Assembly (NCBI RefSeq): GCF_019139675.1
Contig: NZ_CP077077.1
Span: 3,844,001 to 3,908,000 of the forward strand
Direction of reading: 5' to 3'
Source of the DNA: Pseudomonas maumuensis
Lineage (GTDB): Bacteria; Pseudomonadota; Gammaproteobacteria; Pseudomonadales; Pseudomonadaceae
DNA length: 64,000 nt
Shown piece by piece: positions 39,706-48,742 of this stretch; within the stretch, counting starts at the first letter, position 1; each line of letters opens with the position of its first letter. The notes beneath the pieces are model-generated. The model saw only the letters and a list, made by a program, of their open reading frames with translations, did no database searches and was not told the origin of the DNA. The translations under genes and the position numbers were made by a program.

Positions 39706-41534
39706 CGCCGACCCTGCGCCGCCTGGCCGCCAGCCTGCTGCTGACCTGCCTCACGCTCCCGGCCGTGGCCGCCCCGCAACACGCCCTGACCCTGTACGAC
39801 GAGGCACCGAAATACCCGGCCAACTTCAAGCACTTCGAGTACGTCAACCCCGACGCACCGAAGGGCGGCACCTTCCGCCAGTCCAGCTTCGGCGGCTTCG
39901 ACAGCCTCAACCCGTTCATCAACAAGGGCGTACCCGCCGACAACGTCGGCGCAATCTACGACACCCTGATGCGCCAGAGCCTGGACGAACCCTTCACCGA
40001 GTACGGCCTGGTGGCCGGCAAGATCGAAAAGGCCCCCGACAACAGCTGGGTGCGCTTCTACCTGCGCCCCGAGGCACGCTTCCACGACGGCCACCCGATG
40101 CGCGCCGAGGACGTGGTGTTCACCTTCAATGCCCTGATCAAGGATGGTGCGCCGCTGTACCGCCAGTACTACGGCGATGTCGCCGAAGTAGTCGCCGAAG
40201 CGCCGCTCAAGGTGCTGTTCAAGTTCAAGCACAACAACAACCGCGAGCTGCCGCTGATCCTCGGCCAGTTGCCTGTGCTGCCCAAGCACTGGTACCAAGG
40301 CCGCGACTTCGACCGCGGCAACCTGGAGATCCCGCTCGGCAGCGGCCCGTACAAGGTCGCCGAGGTGAAGGCCGGCCGCTCGATCCGCTACGAGCGGGTC
40401 AAGGACTACTGGGCCAAGGACCTGCCGATCAACCGCGGCTTCTACAATTTCGACGTGATGACCTTCGACTCCTACCGCGACAACACCGTCGCCCTAGAGG
40501 CGCTCAAGGCCGGCCAGTTCGACTACGGCCTGGAGGTGAGCGCGAAGAACTGGGCCACCGCCTACGACGTGCCCGCCGTGCGCGACGGCCGGCTGATCAA
40601 GGAAGAACTGCCCAACGGTACCCCGGTGGGCATGCAGGGCTTCATCTTCAACCTGCGCAAGCCGATGTTCCAGGACATCCGCGTGCGCCACGCCATCAGC
40701 CTGCTGCTGGACTTCGAGTGGACCAACAAGCAGCTGTTCAATGGCGCCTACACCCGCACCGGCAGCTACTTCGAGAACTCCGAAATGGCCGCCAGCGGCC
40801 TGCCCAGCCCCGCCGAGCTGAAGATCCTCGAGCCGCTGCGCGGCAAGGTGCCGGACGAAGTGTTCAACGGCGCCTTCCACAACCCGGTCACCGACGGCAG
40901 CGGCATGATCCGCGACCAGCAGCGCCAGGCCTACAAGCTGCTGCAGGAGGCCGGCTGGAAGGTCGTCGACGACAAGATGGTCGATAAAGACGGCAAGCCG
41001 ATGACCATCGAGTTCCTGCTGGCCCAGACCCAGTTCGAGCGCGTGCTGCTGCCGTTCAAGCGCAACCTCGCGGACCTCGGCATCAACCTCGAGATCCGCC
41101 GCGTGGACGTTTCGCAGTACATCACCCGCCTGCGCTCGCGTGACTACGACATGATCGTCGGCGGCTTCGCGCAATCCAACTCGCCCGGCAACGAGCAACG
41201 CGAGTACTGGAACAGCGCCGCCGCCGACAACCCCGGCAGCCGCAACTTCATCGGCCTGCGCGACCCTGGCATCGACCAGCTGGTGGAGCAGTTGATCAAC
41301 GCCGACTCACGGCAGAGCCTGATCGAGCACTGCCGCGCCCTGGACCGCGTGCTGCAATGGGGTTACTACGTGATCCCCAACTGGCACATCAAGACCTGGC
41401 GCGTGGCCTACTGGAACCATATCGGCCACCCCGCCGTATCGCCCAAGTACGACATCGGCATCGACACCTGGTGGATCAAGCCCGACGTCACGCCCGCGGT
41501 AAGCGAAGCCGCCGCACCGGATGAGGCCAACTGA
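39702..41534 (+). CDS. yejA: Periplasmic peptide-binding protein (YejA-like), second copy
   Basis: Also 610 residues and clearly paralogous to its neighbour ([44 protein letters not shown]). Signal peptide [13 protein letters not shown]. It starts in the ATGA shared with the first copy and is followed by the permease yejB one base later. The pair presumably widens the peptide range or one copy has specialised. Confidence 0.92.
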   Translation: MTPTLRRLAASLLLTCLTLPAVAAPQHALTLYDEAPKYPANFKHFEYVNPDAPKGGTFRQSSFGGFDSLNPFINKGVPADNVGAIYDTLMRQSLDEPFTEYGLVAGKIEKAPDNSWVRFYLRPEARFHDGHPMRAEDVVFTFNALIKDGAPLYRQYYGDVAEVVAEAPLKVLFKFKHNNNRELPLILGQLPVLPKHWYQGRDFDRGNLEIPLGSGPYKVAEVKAGRSIRYERVKDYWAKDLPINRGFYNFDVMTFDSYRDNTVALEALKAGQFDYGLEVSAKNWATAYDVPAVRDGRLIKEELPNGTPVGMQGFIFNLRKPMFQDIRVRHAISLLLDFEWTNKQLFNGAYTRTGSYFENSEMAASGLPSPAELKILEPLRGKVPDEVFNGAFHNPVTDGSGMIRDQQRQAYKLLQEAGWKVVDDKMVDKDGKPMTIEFLLAQTQFERVLLPFKRNLADLGINLEIRRVDVSQYITRLRSRDYDMIVGGFAQSNSPGNEQREYWNSAAADNPGSRNFIGLRDPGIDQLVEQLINADSRQSLIEHCRALDRVLQWGYYVIPNWHIKTWRVAYWNHIGHPAVSPKYDIGIDTWWIKPDVTPAVSEAAAPDEAN

Positions 41535-41535
41535 C

Positions 41536-42609
41536 ATGCTGGCCTATATCCTGCGGCGCCTGCTGCTGATCATCCCCACCCTGTTCGGCATCCTCATCAT
41601 CAACTTCATCATCGTCCAGGCCGCCCCCGGCGGCCCGGTGGAGCAGATGATCGCCAAGCTCGAAGGCTTCGAAGGCGCCACCAGCCGCATCGCCGGCGGC
41701 GGCGCCGAAGTCTCGGTGGCCGGCTCCAACTACCGTGGCGCGCAAGGCCTGGACCCGGCGCTGATCGCCGAGATCGAGCGCATGTACGGCTTCGACAAGT
41801 CCGCGCCCGAGCGGCTGTGGATCATGGTCAAGAACTATGCCCAGCTGGACTTCGGAAACAGTTTCTTCCGCGACGCCAAGGTCATCGACCTGATCGCCGA
41901 GAAGATGCCCGTGTCCATCTCGCTGGGGCTGTGGAGCACGCTGATCATGTACCTGGTGTCGATCCCGCTGGGGATCGCCAAGGCGGTGCGCCACGGCAGC
42001 CACTTCGACGTGTGGACCAGCTCGGCGATCATCGTCGGCTACGCCATCCCGGCGTTCCTGTTCGCCATCCTGCTGATCGTGCTGTTCGCCGGCGGCAGCT
42101 ACTTCGACTGGTTCCCGCTGCGCGGGCTCACCTCCAACAACTTCGACGAACTCAGCACCACCGGCAAGGTCCTCGACTACTTCTGGCACCTGGTGCTGCC
42201 CATCACCGCCCTGGTGATCGGCAACTTCGCCACCATGACCCTGCTGACCAAGAACAGCTTCCTCGACGAGATCAACAAGCAGTACGTGGTCACCGCCAAG
42301 GCCAAGGGCCTGAGCCGCACCCGCGTGCTCTACGGCCATGTGTTCCGCAACGCCATGCTGCTGGTGATCGCCGGCTTCCCCTCGGCGTTCATCGGCATCT
42401 TCTTCACCGGCTCCCTGCTGATCGAGGTGATCTTCAGCCTCGACGGCCTGGGCCTGATGAGTTTCGAAGCGGCGATCAACCGCGACTACCCGGTGGTGTT
42501 CGGCACCTTGTTCATCTTCACCCTGCTGGGTCTTGTGGTGAAGCTGATCGGCGACCTCACCTACACCCTGGTCGATCCGCGCATCGACTTCGCCAGCCGG
42601 GAGCACTGA
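41536..42609 (+). CDS. yejB: Peptide ABC transporter permease YejB
   Basis: A 357-residue BPD-type permease. N-terminal helix [18 protein letters not shown], the extended periplasmic loop typical of YejB ([16 protein letters not shown]), and the EAA-like cytoplasmic loop [20 protein letters not shown]. Start ATG at 41536 follows the upstream stop by one base. Confidence 0.94.
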   Translation: MLAYILRRLLLIIPTLFGILIINFIIVQAAPGGPVEQMIAKLEGFEGATSRIAGGGAEVSVAGSNYRGAQGLDPALIAEIERMYGFDKSAPERLWIMVKNYAQLDFGNSFFRDAKVIDLIAEKMPVSISLGLWSTLIMYLVSIPLGIAKAVRHGSHFDVWTSSAIIVGYAIPAFLFAILLIVLFAGGSYFDWFPLRGLTSNNFDELSTTGKVLDYFWHLVLPITALVIGNFATMTLLTKNSFLDEINKQYVVTAKAKGLSRTRVLYGHVFRNAMLLVIAGFPSAFIGIFFTGSLLIEVIFSLDGLGLMSFEAAINRDYPVVFGTLFIFTLLGLVVKLIGDLTYTLVDPRIDFASREH

Positions 42610-42610
42610 C

Positions 42611-43630
42611 ATGGCCCTCTCCCCCCTCAATCGCCGGCGCTTCGAGCGCTTCAAGGCCAACCGCCGCGGCTGGTGGTCGCTGTGGATCTTCCTGGTGCTG
42701 TTCGTGCTCAGCCTGGGCGCCGAGTTCATCGCCAACGACAAGCCCATCGCCGTGCGCTACGACGGCGAGTGGTACTTCCCCGCCTTCAAGCGCTACCCGG
42801 AGACCACCTTCGGCGGCGAGTTCCCGCTGGAGGCCAACTACAAAAGCCCGTACATCCGTGAGTTGCTGGCCAAGAAAGACGCCTTCGTGTTGTGGGCGCC
42901 GATCCCCTACAGCTACCAGAGCATCAACTACGACCTGAAAGTGCCCGCCCCCGCGCCGCCCTCCACCGACAACCTGCTGGGCACCGACGACCAGGGCCGC
43001 GACGTGCTGGCCCGGGTGATCTACGGCTTCCGCATCTCGGTGCTGTTCGCCCTGACGCTGACCATCGCCAGCTCGATCATCGGCGTGATCGCCGGCGCCC
43101 TGCAGGGCTTCTACGGCGGCTGGGTCGACCTGGCCGGCCAGCGCTTCTTGGAGATCTGGTCCGGCCTGCCGGTGCTGTACCTGCTGATCATCCTCGCCAG
43201 TTTCGTGCAGCCCAACTTCTGGTGGTTGCTGGGCATCATGCTGTTGTTCTCGTGGATGAGCCTGGTGGACGTGGTGCGCGCCGAGTTCCTGCGCGGGCGC
43301 AACCTGGAATACGTGCGCGCCGCCCGCGCCCTGGGCATGCGCAACGGCCCGATCATGTACCGGCATATCCTGCCCAACGCGATGATCTCGACCATGACCT
43401 TCATGCCGTTCATCCTCACTGGCGCCATAGGCACCCTCACCGCCCTGGACTTCCTCGGCTTCGGCCTGCCCGCCGGCTCCCCCTCGCTGGGCGAGCTGGT
43501 GGCCCAGGGCAAGTCCAACCTGCAAGCCCCGTGGCTGGGCATCAGCGCCTTCGCCGTGCTGGCGGTGATGCTGAGCCTGCTGGTATTCATCGGCGAATCC
43601 GCCCGCGACGCCTTCGACCCGAGGAAATGA
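42611..43630 (+). CDS. yejE: Peptide ABC transporter permease YejE
   Basis: A 339-residue partner permease. Long N-terminal periplasmic segment (YDGEWYFPAFKRYPETTFGG), LLGTDDQGRDVLARVIYGFRIS, and the EAA loop EYVRAARALGMRNGPIMYRHI. One base separates it from yejB and one from yejF. Confidence 0.95.
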   Translation: MALSPLNRRRFERFKANRRGWWSLWIFLVLFVLSLGAEFIANDKPIAVRYDGEWYFPAFKRYPETTFGGEFPLEANYKSPYIRELLAKKDAFVLWAPIPYSYQSINYDLKVPAPAPPSTDNLLGTDDQGRDVLARVIYGFRISVLFALTLTIASSIIGVIAGALQGFYGGWVDLAGQRFLEIWSGLPVLYLLIILASFVQPNFWWLLGIMLLFSWMSLVDVVRAEFLRGRNLEYVRAARALGMRNGPIMYRHILPNAMISTMTFMPFILTGAIGTLTALDFLGFGLPAGSPSLGELVAQGKSNLQAPWLGISAFAVLAVMLSLLVFIGESARDAFDPRK

Positions 43631-43631
43631 C

Positions 43632-45230
43632 ATGAGCCAAGACACCCTGATCGAAGTCCGCGACCTGGCGGTGGAGTTCGTCACTGGCGAGCAGGTCAAC
43701 CGCGTGGTCGACGGCATCAGCTTCGACATCCGCAAGGGCGAGACCCTGGCCCTGGTCGGCGAAAGCGGCTCGGGCAAGTCGGTGACCGCCCACTCGATCC
43801 TGCGCCTGCTGCCCTACCCGCTGGCGCGGCATCCTTCTGGCACCATCCATTACCAAGGCAAGGACTTGCTGCACCTGGGCGAAAAGCCCATGCAGCGCAT
43901 TCGCGGCAACCGCATCGCGATGATCTTCCAGGAGCCGATGACCTCCCTGAACCCGCTGCACAGCATCGAGAAGCAGATCAACGAGATCCTCTTGCTGCAC
44001 AAGGGCCTCACCGGCAAGGCCGCCACGGCGCGCACCCTGGAGCTGCTGGAGCTGGTCGGCATTCCCGAGCCGCAGAAGCGCCTGAAAGCCCTGCCCCACG
44101 AGCTGTCCGGTGGCCAGCGCCAGCGGGTGATGATCGCCATGGCCCTGGCCAACGAGCCCGAACTGCTGATCGCCGACGAGCCCACCACGGCGCTCGACGT
44201 GACCGTGCAGTTGAAGATCCTCGACCTGCTCAAGTCGTTGCAGGCGCGCCTAGGCATGGCCCTGCTGCTGATCAGCCACGACCTCAACCTGGTACGCCGC
44301 ATCGCCCACCGCGTGTGCGTGATGCAGTGCGGCAAGATCGTCGAGCAGGCCGATTGCGCCACGCTGTTCAGCAAGCCGCAGCATCCGTATACGCAGATGC
44401 TGATCAACGCCGAGCCCAGCGGCGCACCGGCTGCGAATGCCGAAGGCGCGCCGTTGCTGGAGGTGAAGGACTTGAAGGTGTGGTTCCCGATCAAGAAGGG
44501 GCTGCTGCGCCGTACCGTGGACCATGTGAAGGCCGTGGACGGGGTGAACTTCAGCCTGCCCCAGGGGCAGACCCTGGGCATCGTTGGCGAGAGTGGCTCG
44601 GGCAAGTCCACCTTGGGGCTGGCCATCTTGCGGTTGATTTCCAGCCAGGGCGGGATTCGCTTCCACGGGCAGAATCTTGAGGGGCTGAACCAGAAGGAAG
44701 TGCGGCCGCTGCGGCGGGAGATGCAGGTGGTGTTTCAGGATCCCTTCGGCAGCCTGAGCCCGCGCATGTGCGTGGCGGATATCGTTGGCGAAGGGTTACG
44801 GATTCACAAGATCGGCACACCGGCTGAGCAGGAAGCGGCGATTATTGCGGCGTTGGAGGAAGTGGGGTTGGATCCGCGGACGCGGCATCGGTATCCCCAT
44901 GAGTTTTCCGGCGGGCAGCGGCAGCGGATTGCGATTGCGCGGGCCTTGGTGTTGAAGCCCGCGTTGATTCTGCTGGATGAGCCGACCTCGGCGCTGGATC
45001 GGACGGTGCAGAGGCAGGTGGTTGAGCTTTTGCGGAATTTGCAGGTTAAGTACAACCTGACTTATCTGTTCATCAGCCACGACCTGGCGGTGGTCAAGGC
45101 GTTGAGTCACCAGTTGATGGTGATCAAGCATGGGCAGGTGGTGGAACAGGGGGATGCGGGGGCTATATTTCATGAGCCGCGGCATGGGTATACTAGACAG
45201 CTATTGGAAGCTGCATTTTTGCAATCGTAG
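43632..45230 (+). CDS. yejF: Peptide ABC transporter ATP-binding protein YejF (duplicated ATPase)
   Basis: A 532-residue double ATPase. First half: Walker A GESGSGKSVTA, signature LSGGQRQRV, Walker B LLIADEPTTALD. Second half: GESGSGKSTLG, FSGGQRQRIAIARAL, LILLDEPTSALDRT. It energises the YejABEF importer at the inner membrane. From roughly 44450 on, codons shift from C-ending to G/T-ending use (TTG, GGG, GAT), although the protein stays canonical. The foreign AT-rich gene begins just downstream. Confidence 0.95.
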   Translation: MSQDTLIEVRDLAVEFVTGEQVNRVVDGISFDIRKGETLALVGESGSGKSVTAHSILRLLPYPLARHPSGTIHYQGKDLLHLGEKPMQRIRGNRIAMIFQEPMTSLNPLHSIEKQINEILLLHKGLTGKAATARTLELLELVGIPEPQKRLKALPHELSGGQRQRVMIAMALANEPELLIADEPTTALDVTVQLKILDLLKSLQARLGMALLLISHDLNLVRRIAHRVCVMQCGKIVEQADCATLFSKPQHPYTQMLINAEPSGAPAANAEGAPLLEVKDLKVWFPIKKGLLRRTVDHVKAVDGVNFSLPQGQTLGIVGESGSGKSTLGLAILRLISSQGGIRFHGQNLEGLNQKEVRPLRREMQVVFQDPFGSLSPRMCVADIVGEGLRIHKIGTPAEQEAAIIAALEEVGLDPRTRHRYPHEFSGGQRQRIAIARALVLKPALILLDEPTSALDRTVQRQVVELLRNLQVKYNLTYLFISHDLAVVKALSHQLMVIKHGQVVEQGDAGAIFHEPRHGYTRQLLEAAFLQS

Positions 45231-45378
45231 CCAACTACAATAAAGTTCCCCCTATTGGAAGCACGAGCGCCAATGCATTCCACGCTCCTCATCAAGTACA
45301 CAACACTCGAAATCAACAACAAAACCTAAAATTGCAACAAAAAGACTAACGAAAAAAAATAGCATAAAGATCAAAACA
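45231..45378. other. AT-rich leader of the acquired gene
   Basis: This stretch is AT-rich unlike its left neighbour. An 11-base copy of the yejF 3' end (CTATTGGAAGC at 45201-45211) recurs at 45252-45262. There is no hairpin terminator and no clear Shine-Dalgarno before the ATG at 45379 (AAGATC only). Confidence 0.5.
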
Positions 45379-47469
45379 ATGGACAGCAAAAAACCCGAAT
45401 TACCGACCGCTCTGCAACTAGCGAACGAACTAAATACAACCCCTCAGGTGATACTGGATCATTTGAGAGCATCCGGAATCACCAAGACAACTGAAACCGA
45501 AATAATTACACACGAAGAACAAAGCATTATTAAAGATCGGTTACTCTCATCTAGCCAACCAACTCAATCCAAAAAAATAAAACTGGAAAGAAAAACAACC
45601 TCCACCCTAAGAATTGCCGGTTCAAAATCCATATCAGTAGAAATCAGAAAGAAAAAAGTATATATCCAACGAGCCCCTCACGATACGAAAGAAGAACCGT
45701 TGACCGAGGCCGAAAAAATAATTTCCTTTAGCAACGACCGAGGAGATGATAGTGCAAAAGCTGACCGCTGGATAAAGCCAACCTCAATAGAGGTTGAAAA
45801 CTTCAAAGCCATTAAAAAGCTAAACCTACCTCTTGCTGATGTCACAATCCTAGTTGGCCCCAATGGCTCCGGAAAATCATCAATTCTTCAAGCAGTTCAC
45901 TGGGCTGCTCGAGCGGCCAGCTATATAGAGCCAAAAAAACAGTCAGAAGTGGTATCTTTTGATCGATTAGACTACGCTCCGTCCAGCGAACCGCTGAAAA
46001 CAGCACATAAAGCTGAGCTTTCGTCCGCTCGAGATACACCTTCTACAATTGTTAGTTTCATCATCTCCAATGAAACTGACGAAAACCCAACTATTGCAAG
46101 TATTAAAATTTGGGCCGCGCGAAACAAGAGTGGCATTTCGGTACACATAGAGGGCGGTTCCGCAGTCACCCCATTCAAACAGCGAACTGAACTTATAACT
46201 GCCTACATCCCTGGACTGGCTGGACTTTCTGAAAAAGAAACAATCTTGGTACAACCCCTACTACGAAGGCAAGCTGCGAGCGGCGATGCCGGGGGAGTTT
46301 TACGAAACATCCTATTTAACCTATGGAACAGACAACCTGGCGAGATAGACGATACCAGTGCAACAATGCGGAAGGAGAGCCTTGATCGCTTTATACAAAT
46401 GATACACCCAGGTGTTTCAGTCAAAGTAACATTTGACGAACGTGAAGACTTCCATATAAACGTCACATTTGACGACGAACGCCTAAAAGGTGAAAGTCGA
46501 CCATTAGAAAGTGCAGCAACTGGAATATTGCAGGTTATTCAAATCTTTGCATACCTTGTGCTATTTCGCCCAAAGCTTCTACTCATTGACGAACCGGATG
46601 CTCACCTCCATCCAGATAAACAAGAGAAGCTGATAGAGGCACTAGAGCTGGCTGCAAGAGAGTTTAACACTCAAGCCATTATTACAACTCACAGTCCTCA
46701 CATAGTCCGTGGAGCCTCCCATACCTCAAAAATCTTATGGGTCAGAGATGGCCAAATAGTGAGTGAAGATGACAATCTAATAAAAAATCTACTTGGCTGG
46801 GGCGGTCTGAACAAAAAAATACTATTTTTCGTGGAAGATGAAAACGCAGAGCCTATCAAAGCAATACTAAAACAATGGCCAGAACTAGCCAAGAACATTG
46901 CCATATGTCGTTGCTTTGGCGTGGACAACCTTCCTCGCAACCCTTTACTAAAGGGATTAATTGGCGACAACAATCTAAACATAAAAGTTCTAATACACAG
47001 AGATCGCGACTTTATGACAGAACAAGATACTTTACTCTGGGGCGAAAGGTACAGCACCCCAGGCGTATACACCTGGATTACTGACCATGTTGATGCAGAG
47101 GCCTACTTTTGCCAACCTGAGTATTTATCCAACCTATACAATATCAGCCTAGAGCTTTCAAGCAAGATAGTAAGCCTCGCGATTTCCGACTGCAAAAACA
47201 CACAAAAAATATTTTTTGAAAAGCGTAAAACAATCAACAGATCGCTCTATGAAGATGGAGGCTCCGAAAGCTCAGAAAAACTATGGAACTTGCTGAATAA
47301 AGAATCCATCGAAACAACGGTAGGCAAAACACTACATCGAACATTAAAACAGCATCTAAAAAACCACAACCTAGATGAAAAAGAAATCAATCGTTTTGCG
47401 ACACCACAAAACCACGCAATAGCCATCTCCCTAAAAAATAAAATCGAAAAAATCCTTGAATCTTTCTAG
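45379..47469 (+). CDS. IF2-N-like domain fused to OLD-type ABC ATPase/TOPRIM nuclease
   Basis: A 696-residue, AT-rich standalone gene. Residues about 8-57 resemble the IF2_N helical domain. Residues about 65-98 (KIKLERKTTSTL, then GSKSISVEIRKKKVYIQR) resemble the next segment of bacterial IF2, recalled as KITLxRKTTSTL...GSKSISVEVRKKK. The ATPase follows: Walker A GPNGSGKSS at 160-168, weak signature ESAATGILQ about 378-385, Walker B LLLIDEPDAHLHP about 400-412, H-switch THSPH at 437-441. The C-terminal part looks like an OLD-family TOPRIM: Glu486 in FFVEDENAE, Asp542/Asp544 in HRDRDF, then DAEAYF. Such proteins include defence nucleases (OLD, GajA). No GajB-like helicase, integrase or second gene is adjacent. 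The IF2-like part is as AT-rich as the rest, so it is not a recent copy of the host infB. Confidence 0.85.
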   Translation: MDSKKPELPTALQLANELNTTPQVILDHLRASGITKTTETEIITHEEQSIIKDRLLSSSQPTQSKKIKLERKTTSTLRIAGSKSISVEIRKKKVYIQRAPHDTKEEPLTEAEKIISFSNDRGDDSAKADRWIKPTSIEVENFKAIKKLNLPLADVTILVGPNGSGKSSILQAVHWAARAASYIEPKKQSEVVSFDRLDYAPSSEPLKTAHKAELSSARDTPSTIVSFIISNETDENPTIASIKIWAARNKSGISVHIEGGSAVTPFKQRTELITAYIPGLAGLSEKETILVQPLLRRQAASGDAGGVLRNILFNLWNRQPGEIDDTSATMRKESLDRFIQMIHPGVSVKVTFDEREDFHINVTFDDERLKGESRPLESAATGILQVIQIFAYLVLFRPKLLLIDEPDAHLHPDKQEKLIEALELAAREFNTQAIITTHSPHIVRGASHTSKILWVRDGQIVSEDDNLIKNLLGWGGLNKKILFFVEDENAEPIKAILKQWPELAKNIAICRCFGVDNLPRNPLLKGLIGDNNLNIKVLIHRDRDFMTEQDTLLWGERYSTPGVYTWITDHVDAEAYFCQPEYLSNLYNISLELSSKIVSLAISDCKNTQKIFFEKRKTINRSLYEDGGSESSEKLWNLLNKESIETTVGKTLHRTLKQHLKNHNLDEKEINRFATPQNHAIAISLKNKIEKILESF

Positions 47470-47855
47470 CAGCCTACAACTTGCAAAAAACCATCACGCA
47501 CAGCTCAGTACATATAAACATACTGAGCCAGCGAGAAACCACACAACACACTTTAAATTAAACTACTAAATCACTCTAAGTTCAGAAAAACAAAATCCGC
47601 AGAGCAATAGCCTATCATCACTAAAATTTTCTAGCCATCGCACAAGACGTTGTCGCAGGCACCTCTACCGAAGCCCTAGATTATGAAAAATAATCAGAAT
47701 TATCTCCTTTCGTGTAGTCCGTTTCCCAAATATTCTTCTACCGCCTTTTTTCCGTTGCAGCCTCACTGGGAGCACCCTAGTCTCAGCCAGTCGCTATCTT
47801 CAGCGATCGACTTTGACAGGTCGCAACGGTATTAAGCATACGGCTAGCCCTCAAT
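47470..47855. other. Non-coding region after the nuclease gene
   Basis: The first 240 bases are AT-rich and hold no convincing reading frame on either strand. Composition returns to host-like from about 47720. TTGACA at 47813 could be a -35 element for the downstream leader, but no clear -10 was found at the right distance. No flanking direct repeat or attachment site was recognised. Confidence 0.4.
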
Positions 47856-47965
47856 GGTAGCTGTACGTGCGGGCACGCTTGCGTGCGCCGGAACTTTGCT
47901 TATTCCGCCGGTCTGTCAACCCACGTACAGCTGCCACCCTTCTGTTTGACAGCAGAAAGGTGGCA
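47856..47965 (+). promoter_or_regulatory. Structured RNA leader with two competing stems
   Basis: Stem 1 pairs 47856-47869 (GGTAGCTGTACGTG) with 47922-47935 (CACGTACAGCTGCC): 14 pairs including one G-U. It encloses a small hairpin GCACG-CTTG-CGTGC (47873-47886). Stem 2 pairs 47932-47944 (TGCCACCCTTCTG) with 47953-47965 (CAGAAAGGTGGCA): 12 pairs with one mismatch. The stems share bases 47932-47935, so they cannot both be complete. The ribosome site AGAAGGA and the ATG (47987) of the DUF6124 gene follow directly. This arrangement suggests a cis-regulatory RNA; its signal is unknown. Confidence 0.65.
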
Positions 47966-47986
47966 GTCCCCAGAAGGAATAAGAAG

Positions 47987-48223
47987 ATGCTAAAGATCGT
48001 CCCCGACCCACCCCACAACCACCACTCCCTCGAAGACACCATCATCCAGGCCACGGAGTACGCCCTGTGCGCACAGACCGTGGTGCATCAGGCTGTTCTG
48101 CTGCATCCCAGGTCGCCCGTGTCGATTCTGGTCATGGCCGCGATGCATGAAATGGAGGCGCTGCTCGAGTCAGCGTTGATTCAGGTGCAGATGCCGCAGG
48201 TGGAGCCTCGCACACTGCACTAG
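47987..48223 (+). CDS. DUF6124-family small protein, 78 aa
   Basis: A 78-residue protein starting MLKIVPDPPH, the typical opening of the Pseudomonas DUF6124 family, followed by a helical body (TIIQATEYALCAQTVVHQAVLLH, which I split as two turns) and an acidic helix AAMHEMEALLESALIQVQ. Function unknown. AGAAGGA precedes the ATG. It is preceded by a structured leader and followed by a REP element and a DUF3077 gene, a pairing I recall as recurrent in pseudomonads. Confidence 0.8.
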   Translation: MLKIVPDPPHNHHSLEDTIIQATEYALCAQTVVHQAVLLHPRSPVSILVMAAMHEMEALLESALIQVQMPQVEPRTLH

Positions 48224-48254
48224 GCCGTTAGCCATGGGTTGCCTGGGCTGGCCT

Positions 48255-48280
48255 CATCGCCGGCAAGCCGGCTCCCACAG
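48255..48280. repeat. Single REP element
   Basis: CATCGCCGGCAAGCCGGC followed by TCCCACAG; one half of the REP type also seen at 29788-29833. Confidence 0.75.
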
Positions 48281-48377
48281 GGGATCGGCGTGGCCGCGCG
48301 GCAGATGCTGTGTAGCTGATAGCGGATCTAAATGCGAGAGCTCGCCCAGGCACCGATCATTTCAGGGAGATTGAGCA

Positions 48378-48647
48378 ATAAGCACAGACGACACCACGCC
48401 CCACACCACGGTGGGCAAGACCAAGTTCTACCAGGGTGAAGGGCATACCGACCCGCTGTTCTGCATCGAACCCGGCATCCCTTGCCAGCACGCACGGGAA
48501 CAGGCTTCGGAGTTGATGGGCTGCGTGTGCGACCTGACCATCACCGGGATCATGGAGGAAAAACCTCAGCTGATCTGGGCATCGTATTACCTGAGCGCGC
48601 TGGCCAAGGCGCTGATGGATGATGCGGAGCTGGGGATGAAGCACTGA
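48378..48647 (+). CDS. DUF3077-family protein with ATA where ATG is expected
   Basis: The body (VGKTKFYQGEGHTDPLFCIE and LIWASYYLSALAKALMDDAE) matches the DUF3077 family, often encoded near DUF6124 genes. The family normally begins MSTDDTTPHTTVGKT-like. Here that peptide is present in frame (STDDTTPHTTVGKT) but its first codon at 48378 is ATA instead of ATG. The AGGGAGA ribosome site at 48364-48370 is correctly spaced for it. The first ordinary start is GTG at 48411, which would remove 11 residues and has no ribosome site. It is therefore a start-codon variant, either expressed weakly or silenced. Function of the family is unknown. Confidence 0.7.
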   Translation: MSTDDTTPHTTVGKTKFYQGEGHTDPLFCIEPGIPCQHAREQASELMGCVCDLTITGIMEEKPQLIWASYYLSALAKALMDDAELGMKH

Positions 48648-48742
48648 GGTCACAGATGCACAGGGCCGCTTTGCGGCCCTTTCGTAATACAAGGACGCTC
48701 GACACGGGTTAGGCTTTGGAGACATCAGTTCGGGATACGTCC

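Noticed and set aside
45201..45262. 11-base direct repeat CTATTGGAAGC around the yejF stop, considered as an attachment or target-site duplication
   Set aside because: Both copies are on the same side of the foreign gene and no third copy was seen at its far end.
47470..47850. Search for a second gene (GajB-like helicase or antitoxin) after the nuclease
   Set aside because: Frames in this stretch are short and interrupted; nothing resembling a helicase or small partner could be supported.
47851..48054. Minus-strand 67-codon frame with a hydrophobic stretch near the RNA leader
   Set aside because: It lies over the paired leader and the DUF6124 coding start. The apolar stretch comes from reading the hairpins and no ribosome site is present.
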